DNA from: Viola odorata
Taxonomy: Eukaryota > Streptophyta > Magnoliopsida > Malpighiales > Violaceae
Reading direction: 5' to 3'
DNA: 64,000 bases
Assembly (NCBI GenBank): GCA_963691705.1
Contig: OY829541.1
Span: forward strand, 16,672,564-16,736,563
Each line of letters begins with the position of its first letter. Within the stretch, counting starts at the first letter, position 1. The position numbers and the translations under genes were made by a program. This document shows, piece by piece, positions 1 through 14,648 of this stretch. Under the pieces are notes generated by a model that ran no database searches, was not told where the DNA came from, and saw nothing but the letters and a program-made list of their open reading frames with translations.

Positions 1-2286
1 ATGCCAACTTTCAATTTCAATTTCTAAACCATGCCCAATCGGCACGTCAAATTTCATAACTTCAATTTCTAAAACATGCCCAACGGCATGTGAAATTTCA
101 ATTTCAATATCTATACCATGCCTAGCGGCATGTCAAATTTCAATTTCTAATCCATGCCCAAACTGCATGTCAATTTCATAATTTCAATTTCTAAACCATG
201 CCCAACGGCATGTCAACTTTCAATTTCAATTTCAATTTCTAGACCATGCCCAACGGCATGTCAAATTTCAATTTCAATTTCTAGACCATGCCCAACGGCA
301 TGTCACACTCCAATTTCTAAGCCATGCCCAAACGGCATGTCAATTTCATAATTTCAATTTCTAAGCCATGCCCAACGGCATGTCAACTTTCAATTTCAAT
401 TTCTAGACGATGCCCAATCGGCATGTCGAATTTCATAACTTCAATTTCTAGACCATGCCCAATCGGCACGTCAAATTTCATATCTTCAATTTCTAAAACA
501 TGCCCAACGGCATGTGAAATTTCAATTTCAATATCTATACCATGCCTAGCGGCATGTCAAATTTCAATTTCTAATCCATGCCCAAACTGCATGTCAATTT
601 CATAATTTCAATTTCTAAACCATGCCCAACGGCATGTCAACTTTCAATTTCAATTTCAATTTCTAGACCATGCCCAACGGCATGTCAAATTTCAATTTCA
701 ATTTCTAGACCATGCCCAACGGCATGTCACACTCCAATTTCTAAGCCATGCCCAAACGGCATGTCAATTTCATAATTTCAATTTCTAAGCCATGCCCAAC
801 GGCATGTCAACTTTCAATTTCAATTTCTAGACGATGCCCAATCGGCATGTCGAATTTCATAACTTCAATTTCTAAACCATGCCCAACGGCTTGTCAAATT
901 TCAATTTCAATTTCTAGACCATGCCCAACGGCATGTCACACTCCAATATCAAATCCATGCCCAAACGGCATGTCAATTTCATAATTTCAATTTCTAAGTC
1001 ATGCCCAACGGCATGTCAACTTTCAATTTCAATTTCTAGACCATGCCCAATCGGCATGTCGAATTTCAAACTTCAATTTCTAAACTATGCCCAACGGCAT
1101 GTCAAATTTCAATTTCAATTTCTAGACCATGCCCAACGGCATGTCACACTCCAATTTCTAATCCATGCCCAAACGGCATGTCAATTTTATAATTTCAATT
1201 TCTAAACCATGCCCAAGCGGCATGTCAAATGTCAATTTCTAATCCATGCCCAAACGGCATGTCAATTTCATAATTTCAATTTCTAAACCATGCCCAACCG
1301 GCATGTCAAATTTCAATTTCTAATCCATGCCGAAACAGCATGTCAATTTCATAATTTCAATTTTTAAGCCATGCCCAACGGCATGTCAACTTTCAATTTC
1401 AATTTCTAGACCATGACCAACGACATGTAAAATTTCTATTTCAATTTCTAGACCATGCCTAACGGCATGTCACATTCCAATTTCTAATCCATTCCCAAAC
1501 GGCATGTCAATTTCATAATTTCAATTTCTAAACCATGCCCAATCGGCATGTCAAATTTCAATTTCTAATCCATGCCCAAACGGCATGTCAATATCATAAT
1601 TTCAATTTCTAAACCATGCCCAATGGCATGTCAACTTTCAATTTCAATTTCTAGACCATGCCCAATCGGCACGTCAAATTTCATAACTTCAATTTCTAAA
1701 ACATGCCCAACGGCATGTGAAATTTCAATTTCAATATCTATACCATGCCTAGCGGCATGTCAAATTTCAATTTCTAATCCATGCCCAAACGGCATGTCAA
1801 TTTCATAATTTCAATTTCTAAGCCATGCCCAACGGCATGCCAACTTTCAATTTCAATTTCTAAACCATGCCCAATCGGCACGTCAAATTTCATAACTTCA
1901 ATTTCTAAAACATGCCCAACGGCATGTGAAATTTCAATTTCAATATCTATACCATGCCTAGCGGCATGTCAAATTTCAATTTCTAATCCATGCCCAAACT
2001 GCATGTCAATTTCATAATTTCAATTTCTAAGCCATGCCCAACGGCATGTCAACTTTCAATTTCAATTTCAATTTCTAGACCATGCCCAACGGCATGTCAA
2101 ATTTCAATTTCAATTTCTAGACCATGCCCAACGGCATGTCACACTCCAATTTCTAAGCCATGCCCAAACGGCATGTCAATTTCATAATTTCAATTTCTAA
2201 GCCATGCCCAACGGCATGTCAACTTTCAATTTCAATTTCTAGACGATGCCCAATCGGCATGTCGAATTTCATAACTTCAATTTCTA
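1..2286. repeat. Segment repeated at 4034-6319 (offset 4,033 bp)
   Basis: The window start (ATGCCAACTTTC, GGCACGTC, AACATGCC, CCTAGCGG order) recurs from 4034 with every rare variant I checked, including AATATCAAATCC near 951 and 4984, and CATATCTTC near 480 and 4513. The match ends at 2287/6320, where TCTAAACC meets TCTAGACC. The offset equals 2,197 + 1,836 bp, so it comes from nested events rather than a single one. Confidence 0.82.
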
Positions 2287-3089
2287 AACCATGCCCAACG
2301 GCTTGTCAAATTTCAATTTCAATTTCTAGACCATGCCCAACGGCATGTCACACTCCAATATCTAATCCATGCCCAAACGGCATGTCAATTTCATAATTTC
2401 AATTTCTAAGTCATGCCTAACGGCATGTCAACTTTCAATTTCAATTTCTAGACCATGCCCAATCGGCATGTCGAATTTCATAAGTTCAATTTCTAAACCA
2501 TGCCCAACAGCATGTCAAATTTTAATTTCAAATTCTAGACCATGCCCAACGGCATGCCACACTCCAATTTCTAATCCATACCCAAACGACATGTCAATTT
2601 TATAATTTCAATTTCTAAACCATGCGCAATCGGCATGTCAAATTTCAATTTCTAATCCATGCCGAAACGGCATGTCAATTTCATAATTTTAATTTTTAAG
2701 CCATGCCCAACGGCATGTCACCTTTCAATTTCAATTTCTAGACCATCCCAACGGCATGTCAAATTTAAATTTAAATTTCTAGACCATGTCCAACGGCATG
2801 TCACATTCCAATTTCTAATCCATGCCCAAACGGCATGTCAATTTCATAATTTCAATTTCTAAACCATGCCCAATCGGCATGTCAAATTTCAATTTCTAAT
2901 CCATGCCCAAACGGCATGTCAATTTCATAATTTCAATTTCTAAGCCATGCCCAACGGCATGTCAACTTTCAATTTCAATTTCTAGACCATGCCCAATCGG
3001 CATGTCGAATTTCATAACTTCAATTTCTAAGCCATGCCCAACGGCATGTCAAATTTCAATTTCAATTTCTAGACCATGCCCAACGGCAT

Positions 3090-4925
3090 GTCAAATTTCA
3101 ATTTCAATTTCTAGACCATGCCCAACGGCATGTCACACTCCAATATCAAATCCATGCCCAAACGGCATGTCAATTTCATAATTTCAATTTCTAAGTCATG
3201 CCCAACGGCATGTCAACTTTCAATTTCAATTTCTAGACCATGCCCAATCGGCATGTCGAATTTCAAACTTCAATTTCTAAACTATGCCCAACGGCATGTC
3301 AAATTTCAATTTCAATTTCTAGACCATGCCCAACGGCATGTCACACTCCAATTTCTAATCCATGCCCAAACGGCATGTCAATTTTATAATTTCAATTTCT
3401 AAACCATGCCCAAGCGGCATGTCAAATGTCAATTTCTAATCCATGCCCAAACGGCATGTCAATTTCATAATTTCAATTTCTAAACCATGCCCAACCGGCA
3501 TGTCAAATTTCAATTTCTAATCCATGCCGAAACAGCATGTCAATTTCATAATTTCAATTTTTAAGCCATGCCCAACGGCATGTCAACTTTCAATTTCAAT
3601 TTCTAGACCATGACCAACGACATGTAAAATTTCTATTTCAATTTCTAGACCATGCCTAACGGCATGTCACATTCCAATTTCTAATCCATTCCCAAACGGC
3701 ATGTCAATTTCATAATTTCAATTTCTAAACCATGCCCAATCGGCATGTCAAATTTCAATTTCTAATCCATGCCCAAACGGCATGTCAATATCATAATTTC
3801 AATTTCTAAACCATGCCCAATGGCATGTCAACTTTCAATTTCAATTTCTAGACCATGCCCAATCGGCACGTCAAATTTCATAACTTCAATTTCTAAAACA
3901 TGACCAACGGCATGTGAAATTTCAATTTCAATATCTATACCATGCCTAGCGGCATGTCAAATTTCAATTTCTAATCCATGCCCAAACGGCATGTCAATTT
4001 CATAATTTCAATTTCTAAGCCATGCCCAACGGCATGCCAACTTTCAATTTCAATTTCTAAACCATGCCCAATCGGCACGTCAAATTTCATAACTTCAATT
4101 TCTAAAACATGCCCAACGGCATGTGAAATTTCAATTTCAATATCTATACCATGCCTAGCGGCATGTCAAATTTCAATTTCTAATCCATGCCCAAACTGCA
4201 TGTCAATTTCATAATTTCAATTTCTAAACCATGCCCAACGGCATGTCAACTTTCAATTTCAATTTCAATTTCTAGACCATGCCCAACGGCATGTCAAATT
4301 TCAATTTCAATTTCTAGACCATGCCCAACGGCATGTCACACTCCAATTTCTAAGCCATGCCCAAACGGCATGTCAATTTCATAATTTCAATTTCTAAGCC
4401 ATGCCCAACGGCATGTCAACTTTCAATTTCAATTTCTAGACGATGCCCAATCGGCATGTCGAATTTCATAACTTCAATTTCTAGACCATGCCCAATCGGC
4501 ACGTCAAATTTCATATCTTCAATTTCTAAAACATGCCCAACGGCATGTGAAATTTCAATTTCAATATCTATACCATGCCTAGCGGCATGTCAAATTTCAA
4601 TTTCTAATCCATGCCCAAACTGCATGTCAATTTCATAATTTCAATTTCTAAACCATGCCCAACGGCATGTCAACTTTCAATTTCAATTTCAATTTCTAGA
4701 CCATGCCCAACGGCATGTCAAATTTCAATTTCAATTTCTAGACCATGCCCAACGGCATGTCACACTCCAATTTCTAAGCCATGCCCAAACGGCATGTCAA
4801 TTTCATAATTTCAATTTCTAAGCCATGCCCAACGGCATGTCAACTTTCAATTTCAATTTCTAGACGATGCCCAATCGGCATGTCGAATTTCATAACTTCA
4901 ATTTCTAAACCATGCCCAACGGCTT
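3090..4925. repeat. 1,836-bp tandem duplication, copy 1
   Basis: Sub-unit starts here recur exactly 1,836 bp later (3976/5812, 4185/6021, 4355/6191, 4609/6445, 4779/6615). One difference is ACATGACC at 3899 against ACATGCCC at 5735. A partial third copy precedes it at 893-2286 (offset 2,197 bp). Confidence 0.83.
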
Positions 4926-6761
4926 GTCAAATTTCAATTTCAATTTCTAGACCATGCCCAACGGCATGTCACACTCCAATATCAAATCCATGCCCAAACG
5001 GCATGTCAATTTCATAATTTCAATTTCTAAGTCATGCCCAACGGCATGTCAACTTTCAATTTCAATTTCTAGACCATGCCCAATCGGCATGTCGAATTTC
5101 AAACTTCAATTTCTAAACTATGCCCAACGGCATGTCAAATTTCAATTTCAATTTCTAGACCATGCCCAACGGCATGTCACACTCCAATTTCTAATCCATG
5201 CCCAAACGGCATGTCAATTTTATAATTTCAATTTCTAAACCATGCCCAAGCGGCATGTCAAATGTCAATTTCTAATCCATGCCCAAACGGCATGTCAATT
5301 TCATAATTTCAATTTCTAAACCATGCCCAACCGGCATGTCAAATTTCAATTTCTAATCCATGCCGAAACAGCATGTCAATTTCATAATTTCAATTTTTAA
5401 GCCATGCCCAACGGCATGTCAACTTTCAATTTCAATTTCTAGACCATGACCAACGACATGTAAAATTTCTATTTCAATTTCTAGACCATGCCTAACGGCA
5501 TGTCACATTCCAATTTCTAATCCATTCCCAAACGGCATGTCAATTTCATAATTTCAATTTCTAAACCATGCCCAATCGGCATGTCAAATTTCAATTTCTA
5601 ATCCATGCCCAAACGGCATGTCAATATCATAATTTCAATTTCTAAACCATGCCCAATGGCATGTCAACTTTCAATTTCAATTTCTAGACCATGCCCAATC
5701 GGCACGTCAAATTTCATAACTTCAATTTCTAAAACATGCCCAACGGCATGTGAAATTTCAATTTCAATATCTATACCATGCCTAGCGGCATGTCAAATTT
5801 CAATTTCTAATCCATGCCCAAACGGCATGTCAATTTCATAATTTCAATTTCTAAGCCATGCCCAACGGCATGCCAACTTTCAATTTCAATTTCTAAACCA
5901 TGCCCAATCGGCACGTCAAATTTCATAACTTCAATTTCTAAAACATGCCCAACGGCATGTGAAATTTCAATTTCAATATCTATACCATGCCTAGCGGCAT
6001 GTCAAATTTCAATTTCTAATCCATGCCCAAACTGCATGTCAATTTCATAATTTCAATTTCTAAGCCATGCCCAACGGCATGTCAACTTTCAATTTCAATT
6101 TCAATTTCTAGACCATGCCCAACGGCATGTCAAATTTCAATTTCAATTTCTAGACCATGCCCAACGGCATGTCACACTCCAATTTCTAAGCCATGCCCAA
6201 ACGGCATGTCAATTTCATAATTTCAATTTCTAAGCCATGCCCAACGGCATGTCAACTTTCAATTTCAATTTCTAGACGATGCCCAATCGGCATGTCGAAT
6301 TTCATAACTTCAATTTCTAGACCATGCCCAATCGGCACGTCAAATTTCATAACTTCAATTTCTAAAACATGCCCAACGGCATGTGAAATTTCAATTTCAA
6401 TATCTATACCATGCCTAGCGGCATGTCAAATTTCAATTTCTAATCCATGCCCAAACTGCATGTCAATTTCATAATTTCAATTTCTAAACCATGCCCAACG
6501 GCATGTCAACTTTCAATTTCAATTTCAATTTCTAGACCATGCCCAACGGCATGTCAAATTTCAATTTCAATTTCTAGACCATGCCCAACGGCATGTCACA
6601 CTCCAATTTCTAAGCCATGCCCAAACGGCATGTCAATTTCATAATTTCAATTTCTAAGCCATGCCCAACGGCATGTCAACTTTCAATTTCAATTTCTAGA
6701 CGATGCCCAATCGGCATGTCGAATTTCATAACTTCAATTTCTAAACCATGCCCAACGGCTT
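4926..6761. repeat. 1,836-bp tandem duplication, copy 2
   Basis: Directly follows copy 1. The match continues to about 6865 and then breaks, where TAAGTCATGCCCAACGG meets TAAGCCATGCCCAAACGG. CATATCTTC near 4513 reads CATAACTTC near 6349. Confidence 0.83.
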
Positions 6762-7693
6762 GTCAAATTTCAATTTCAATTTCTAGACCATGCCCAACGG
6801 CATGTCACACTCCAATATCTAATCCATGCCCAAACGGCATGTCAATTTCATAATTTCAATTTCTAAGCCATGCCCAAACGGCATGTCAACTTTCAATTTC
6901 AATTTCTAGACCATGCCCAATCGGCATGTCGAATTTCATAAGTTCAATTTCTAAACCATGCCCAACAGCATGTCAAATTTCAATTTCAAATTCTAGACCA
7001 TGCCCAACGGCATGCCACACTCCAATTTCTAATCCATACCCAAACGACATGTCAATTTTATAATTTCAATATCTAAACCATGCGCAATCGGCATGTCAAA
7101 TTTCAATTTCTAATCCATGCCGAAACGGCATGTCAATTTCATAATTTTAATTTTTAAGCCATGCCCAACGGCATGTCACCTTTCAATTTCAATTTCTAGA
7201 CCATGCCCAACGGCATGTCAAATTTAAATTTAAATTTCTAGACCATGTCCAACGGCATGTCACATTCCAATTTCTAATCCATGCCCAAACGGCATGTCAA
7301 TTTCATAATTTCAATTTCTAAACCATGCCCAATCGGCATGTCAAATTTCAATTTCTAATCCATGCCCAAACGGCATGTCAATTTCATAATTTCAATTTCT
7401 AAACCATGCCCAACGACATGTCAACTTTCAATTTCAATTTATAGACCATGCCCAATCGGCATGTCAAATTTCATAACTTCAATTTCTAAACCATGCCCAA
7501 CGGCATGTCAAATTTCAATTTCAATATCCATACCATGCCCAACGACATGTCACACTCCAGTTTTTAATCCATGCCCAAACGGCATGTCAATTTTATAATT
7601 TCAATTTCTAAACCATGCCCAATCGGCATGTCAAATTCCAATTTCTAATCCATGCCCACACGGCATGTCAATTTCATAATTTCAATTTCTAAA

Positions 7694-7780
7694 CCATGCC
7701 CAATACGCACGTCAAATTTCATAACTTCAATTTCTAAACCATGCATAAGGCGATATCAAATTTCAATTTCCATTTCTAGA
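7694..7780. repeat. Pair of dyad-less, decayed monomers
   Basis: The monomer at 7694-7738 reads CATGCCCAATACGCACG, and the next (7739-7780) reads CATGCATAAGGCGATATC, so both have lost dyad pairing. Their lengths (45 and 42 bp) are kept. The pair recurs at 12890-12976, showing it predates the 5,196-bp duplication. Confidence 0.85.
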
Positions 7781-8355
7781 CCATGCCCAACGGCATGTCA
7801 CATTCCAATATCTAATCCATGCCCAAACGGCATGTCAATTTCATAATTTCAATTTCTAAGCCATGCCCAACGGCATGTCATCTTTCAATTTCAATTTCTA
7901 GACCATGCCCAATCGGCATGTCAAATTTCATAACTTCAATTTCTAAACCATGCCCAACGGCATGTCAAATTTCAATTTCAATATCTATACCATGCCCAAC
8001 GGCATGTCACATTCAAATTTCTTAACCATGCCCAATCGGCACGTAAAATTTCAATTTCTAATCCATGCCCAAACTGCATGTCAATTTCATAATTTCAATA
8101 TCTAATCCATGCCCAATCGGCATGTCAAATTTCAATTTCAATATCTATACCATGCCCAACGGCATGCCACACTCCAATTTCTAATCCATGCCCAAACGAC
8201 ATGTCAATTTTATAATTTCAATTTCTAAACCATGCCCAATCGGCATGTCAAATTCCAATTTCTAATCCATGCCGAAACGGCATGTCAATTACATAATTTC
8301 AATTTCTAAACCATGCCCAATCAGCATGTCAAATTTCAATTTCTAATCCATGCCG

Positions 8356-11300
8356 AAACGGCATGTCAATTTCATAATTTCAATTTCTAAGTCATGCCCA
8401 ACGGCATGTCAACTTTCAATTTCAATTTCTAGACCATGCCCAATCGGCATGTCGAATTTCAAACTTCAATTTCTAAACTATGCCCAACGGCATGTCAAAT
8501 TTCAATTTCAATTTCTAGACCATGCCCAACGGCATGTCACACTCCAATTTCTAATCCATGCCCAAACGGCATGTCAATTTTATAATTTCAATTTCTAAAC
8601 CATGCCCAAGCGGCATGTCAAATGTCAATTTCTAATCCATGCCCAAACGGCATGTCAATTTCATAATTTCAATTTCTAAACCATGCCCAACCGGCATGTC
8701 AAATTTCAATTTCTAATCCATGCCGAAACAGCATGTCAATTTCATAATTTCAATTTTTAAGCCATGCCCAACGGCATGTCAACTTTCAATTTCAATTTCT
8801 AGACCATGACCAACGACATGTAAAATTTCTATTTCAATTTCTAGACCATGCCTAACGGCATGTCACATTCCAATTTCTAATCCATTCCCAAACGGCATGT
8901 CAATTTCATAATTTCAATTTCTAAACCATGCCCAATCGGCATGTCAAATTTCAATTTCTAATCCATGCCCAAACGGCATGTCAATATCATAATTTCAATT
9001 TCTAAACCATGCCCAATGGCATGTCAACTTTCAATTTCAATTTCTAGACCATGCCCAATCGGCACGTCAAATTTCATAACTTCAATTTCTAAAACATGAC
9101 CAACGGCATGTGAAATTTCAATTTCAATATCTATACCATGCCTAGCGGCATGTCAAATTTCAATTTCTAATCCATGCCCAAACGGCATGTCAATTTCATA
9201 ATTTCAATTTCTAAGCCATGCCCAACGGCATGCCAACTTTCAATTTCAATTTCTAAACCATGCCCAATCGGCACGTCAAATTTCATAACTTCAATTTCTA
9301 AAACATGCCCAACGGCATGTGAAATTTCAATTTCAATATCTATACCATGCCTAGCGGCATGTCAAATTTCAATTTCTAATCCATGCCCAAACTGCATGTC
9401 AATTTCATAATTTCAATTTCTAAACCATGCCCAACGGCATGTCAACTTTCAATTTCAATTTCAATTTCTAGACCATGCCCAACGGCATGTCAAATTTCAA
9501 TTTCAATTTCTAGACCATGCCCAACGGCATGTCACACTCCAATTTCTAAGCCATGCCCAAACGGCATGTCAATTTCATAATTTCAATTTCTAAGCCATGC
9601 CCAACGGCATGTCAACTTTCAATTTCAATTTCTAGACGATGCCCAATCGGCATGTCGAATTTCATAACTTCAATTTCTAGACCATGCCCAATCGGCACGT
9701 CAAATTTCATATCTTCAATTTCTAAAACATGCCCAACGGCATGTGAAATTTCAATTTCAATATCTATACCATGCCTAGCGGCATGTCAAATTTCAATTTC
9801 TAATCCATGCCCAAACTGCATGTCAATTTCATAATTTCAATTTCTAAACCATGCCCAACGGCATGTCAACTTTCAATTTCAATTTCAATTTCTAGACCAT
9901 GCCCAACGGCATGTCAAATTTCAATTTCAATTTCTAGACCATGCCCAACGGCATGTCACACTCCAATTTCTAAGCCATGCCCAAACGGCATGTCAATTTC
10001 ATAATTTCAATTTCTAAGCCATGCCCAACGGCATGTCAACTTTCAATTTCAATTTCTAGACGATGCCCAATCGGCATGTCGAATTTCATAACTTCAATTT
10101 CTAAACCATGCCCAACGGCTTGTCAAATTTCAATTTCAATTTCTAGACCATGCCCAACGGCATGTCACACTCCAATATCAAATCCATGCCCAAACGGCAT
10201 GTCAATTTCATAATTTCAATTTCTAAGTCATGCCCAACGGCATGTCAACTTTCAATTTCAATTTCTAGACCATGCCCAATCGGCATGTCGAATTTCAAAC
10301 TTCAATTTCTAAACTATGCCCAACGGCATGTCAAATTTCAATTTCAATTTCTAGACCATGCCCAACGGCATGTCACACTCCAATTTCTAATCCATGCCCA
10401 AACGGCATGTCAATTTTATAATTTCAATTTCTAAACCATGCCCAAGCGGCATGTCAAATGTCAATTTCTAATCCATGCCCAAACGGCATGTCAATTTCAT
10501 AATTTCAATTTCTAAACCATGCCCAACCGGCATGTCAAATTTCAATTTCTAATCCATGCCGAAACAGCATGTCAATTTCATAATTTCAATTTTTAAGCCA
10601 TGCCCAACGGCATGTCAACTTTCAATTTCAATTTCTAGACCATGACCAACGACATGTAAAATTTCTATTTCAATTTCTAGACCATGCCTAACGGCATGTC
10701 ACATTCCAATTTCTAATCCATTCCCAAACGGCATGTCAATTTCATAATTTCAATTTCTAAACCATGCCCAATCGGCATGTCAAATTTCAATTTCTAATCC
10801 ATGCCCAAACGGCATGTCAATATCATAATTTCAATTTCTAAACCATGCCCAATGGCATGTCAACTTTCAATTTCAATTTCTAGACCATGCCCAATCGGCA
10901 CGTCAAATTTCATAACTTCAATTTCTAAAACATGCCCAACGGCATGTGAAATTTCAATTTCAATATCTATACCATGCCTAGCGGCATGTCAAATTTCAAT
11001 TTCTAATCCATGCCCAAACGGCATGTCAATTTCATAATTTCAATTTCTAAGCCATGCCCAACGGCATGCCAACTTTCAATTTCAATTTCTAAACCATGCC
11101 CAATCGGCACGTCAAATTTCATAACTTCAATTTCTAAAACATGCCCAACGGCATGTGAAATTTCAATTTCAATATCTATACCATGCCTAGCGGCATGTCA
11201 AATTTCAATTTCTAATCCATGCCCAAACTGCATGTCAATTTCATAATTTCAATTTCTAAGCCATGCCCAACGGCATGTCAACTTTCAATTTCAATTTCAA

Positions 11301-13551
11301 TTTCTAGACCATGCCCAACGGCATGTCAAATTTCAATTTCAATTTCTAGACCATGCCCAACGGCATGTCACACTCCAATTTCTAAGCCATGCCCAAACGG
11401 CATGTCAATTTCATAATTTCAATTTCTAAGCCATGCCCAACGGCATGTCAACTTTCAATTTCAATTTCTAGACGATGCCCAATCGGCATGTCGAATTTCA
11501 TAACTTCAATTTCTAGACCATGCCCAATCGGCACGTCAAATTTCATAACTTCAATTTCTAAAACATGCCCAACGGCATGTGAAATTTCAATTTCAATATC
11601 TATACCATGCCTAGCGGCATGTCAAATTTCAATTTCTAATCCATGCCCAAACTGCATGTCAATTTCATAATTTCAATTTCTAAACCATGCCCAACGGCAT
11701 GTCAACTTTCAATTTCAATTTCAATTTCTAGACCATGCCCAACGGCATGTCAAATTTCAATTTCAATTTCTAGACCATGCCCAACGGCATGTCACACTCC
11801 AATTTCTAAGCCATGCCCAAACGGCATGTCAATTTCATAATTTCAATTTCTAAGCCATGCCCAACGGCATGTCAACTTTCAATTTCAATTTCTAGACGAT
11901 GCCCAATCGGCATGTCGAATTTCATAACTTCAATTTCTAAACCATGCCCAACGGCTTGTCAAATTTCAATTTCAATTTCTAGACCATGCCCAACGGCATG
12001 TCACACTCCAATATCTAATCCATGCCCAAACGGCATGTCAATTTCATAATTTCAATTTCTAAGCCATGCCCAAACGGCATGTCAACTTTCAATTTCAATT
12101 TCTAGACCATGCCCAATCGGCATGTCGAATTTCATAAGTTCAATTTCTAAACCATGCCCAACAGCATGTCAAATTTCAATTTCAAATTCTAGACCATGCC
12201 CAACGGCATGCCACACTCCAATTTCTAATCCATACCCAAACGACATGTCAATTTTATAATTTCAATATCTAAACCATGCGCAATCGGCATGTCAAATTTC
12301 AATTTCTAATCCATGCCGAAACGGCATGTCAATTTCATAATTTTAATTTTTAAGCCATGCCCAACGGCATGTCACCTTTCAATTTCAATTTCTAGACCAT
12401 GCCCAACGGCATGTCAAATTTAAATTTAAATTTCTAGACCATGTCCAACGGCATGTCACATTCCAATTTCTAATCCATGCCCAAACGGCATGTCAATTTC
12501 ATAATTTCAATTTCTAAACCATGCCCAATCGGCATGTCAAATTTCAATTTCTAATCCATGCCCAAACGGCATGTCAATTTCATAATTTCAATTTCTAAAC
12601 CATGCCCAACGACATGTCAACTTTCAATTTCAATTTATAGACCATGCCCAATCGGCATGTCAAATTTCATAACTTCAATTTCTAAACCATGCCCAACGGC
12701 ATGTCAAATTTCAATTTCAATATCCATACCATGCCCAACGACATGTCACACTCCAGTTTTTAATCCATGCCCAAACGGCATGTCAATTTTATAATTTCAA
12801 TTTCTAAACCATGCCCAATCGGCATGTCAAATTCCAATTTCTAATCCATGCCCACACGGCATGTCAATTTCATAATTTCAATTTCTAAACCATGCCCAAT
12901 ACGCACGTCAAATTTCATAACTTCAATTTCTAAACCATGCATAAGGCGATATCAAATTTCAATTTCCATTTCTAGACCATGCCCAACGGCATGTCACATT
13001 CCAATATCTAATCCATGCCCAAACGGCATGTCAATTTCATAATTTCAATTTCTAAGCCATGCCCAACGGCATGTCATCTTTCAATTTCAATTTCTAGACC
13101 ATGCCCAATCGGCATGTCAAATTTCATAACTTCAATTTCTAAACCATGCCCAACGGCATGTCAAATTTCAATTTCAATATCTATACCATGCCCAACGGCA
13201 TGTCACATTCAAATTTCTTAACCATGCCCAATCGGCACGTAAAATTTCAATTTCTAATCCATGCCCAAACTGCATGTCAATTTCATAATTTCAATATCTA
13301 ATCCATGCCCAATCGGCATGTCAAATTTCAATTTCAATATCTATACCATGCCCAACGGCATGCCACACTCCAATTTCTAATCCATGCCCAAACGACATGT
13401 CAATTTTATAATTTCAATTTCTAAACCATGCCCAATCGGCATGTCAAATTCCAATTTCTAATCCATGCCGAAACGGCATGTCAATTACATAATTTCAATT
13501 TCTAAACCATGCCCAATCAGCATGTCAAATTTCAATTTCTAATCCATGCCG
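8356..13551. repeat. 5,196-bp tandem duplication, copy 2
   Basis: Adjoins copy 1. The junction lies in or just after CCATGCCGAAACGG (8350-8390) and cannot be placed better, because flank and unit end are identical there. The match ends at 8391/13587 (TAAGTC against TAAACC). Both unit ends are at the same position in a monomer, as expected of unequal exchange in register. Confidence 0.88.
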
Positions 13552-14648
13552 AAACGGCATGTCAATTTCATAATTTCAATTTCTAAACCATGCCCAACGG
13601 CATGGCAACTTTCAATTTCAATTTCTAGACCATGCCTAATCGGCATGTCAAATTTCATAACTTCAATTTCTAGACCATGCCCAACGGCATGTCAAATTTC
13701 ATAACTTCAATTTCTAGACCTTGCCCAACGGCATGTCAATTTCATAACTTCAATTTCTAGACCATGCCCAACGGCATGTTAAATTTCAATTTCAATTTCT
13801 AGACCATGCCCAACGGCATGTCACATTCCAATTTCTAATCCATGCCCAAACGGCATGTCAATTTCATAATTTTAATTTCTAAGCCATGCCCAACGGCATG
13901 CCAAATTTCAATTTCAATATCTATACGATGCCCATCGGCATGTCAAATTTCAATTTCTACTCCATGCCCAAACGACATGTCAATTTCATAATTTCAATTT
14001 CTAAGCCATACCCTACGGCATGCCAACTTTCAATTTCAGTTTCAATTTCTAGACCATGCCCGACGGCATGTCAACTTTCAATTTCAATTTTTAGACCATG
14101 CCCAATCGGCATGTCAAATTTCAATTTCAATTTCTAGACCATGCCCAACGGCATGTCAAATTTCAATTTCAATATCTATACCATGCCTAGCGGCATGTCA
14201 AATTTCAATTTCTAATCCATGCCCAAACGGCATGTCAATTTCATAATTTCAATTTCTAGACCATGCCCAACGGCATGTCACATGTCAATTTCATAATTTC
14301 AATTTCTAAGCCATGCCCAACGGCATGTCAACTTTCAATTTCAATTTCTAGACCATGCCCAATCGGCATGTCGAATTTCATAACTTCAATTTCTAAGCCA
14401 TGCCCAACGGCATGTCAAATTTCAATTTCAATTTCTAGACCATGCCCAACGGCATGTCACACTCCAATATCAAATCCATGCCCAAACGACATGTCAATTT
14501 CATAATTTCAATTTCTAAGTCATGCCCAACGGCATGTCAACTTTCAATTTCAATTTCTAGACCATGCCCAATCGGCATGTCGAATTTCAAACTTCAATTT
14601 CTAAACTATGCCCAACGGCATGTCAAATTTCAATTTCAATTTCTAGAC

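Larger units (their letters stand above)
3160..8355. repeat. 5,196-bp tandem duplication, copy 1
   Basis: Every sub-unit start from 3.2 to 8.35 kb recurs 5,196 bp later. Odd variants recur too: ACATGACC (3899/9095), CATATCTTC (4513/9709), AATATCTAAACC (7068/12264) and the decayed monomer at 7739/12935. I found no difference at the sites compared. It contains both copies of the 1,836-bp duplication, so it is the later event. Confidence 0.88.

Noticed and set aside
2596..2612. TATAAT in the TTTTATAATTTC form of class B tails, resembling a bacterial -10 box or TATA element
   Set aside because: It is part of the AT-rich repeat tail and recurs many times with no gene downstream; the match is explained by composition and repetition.
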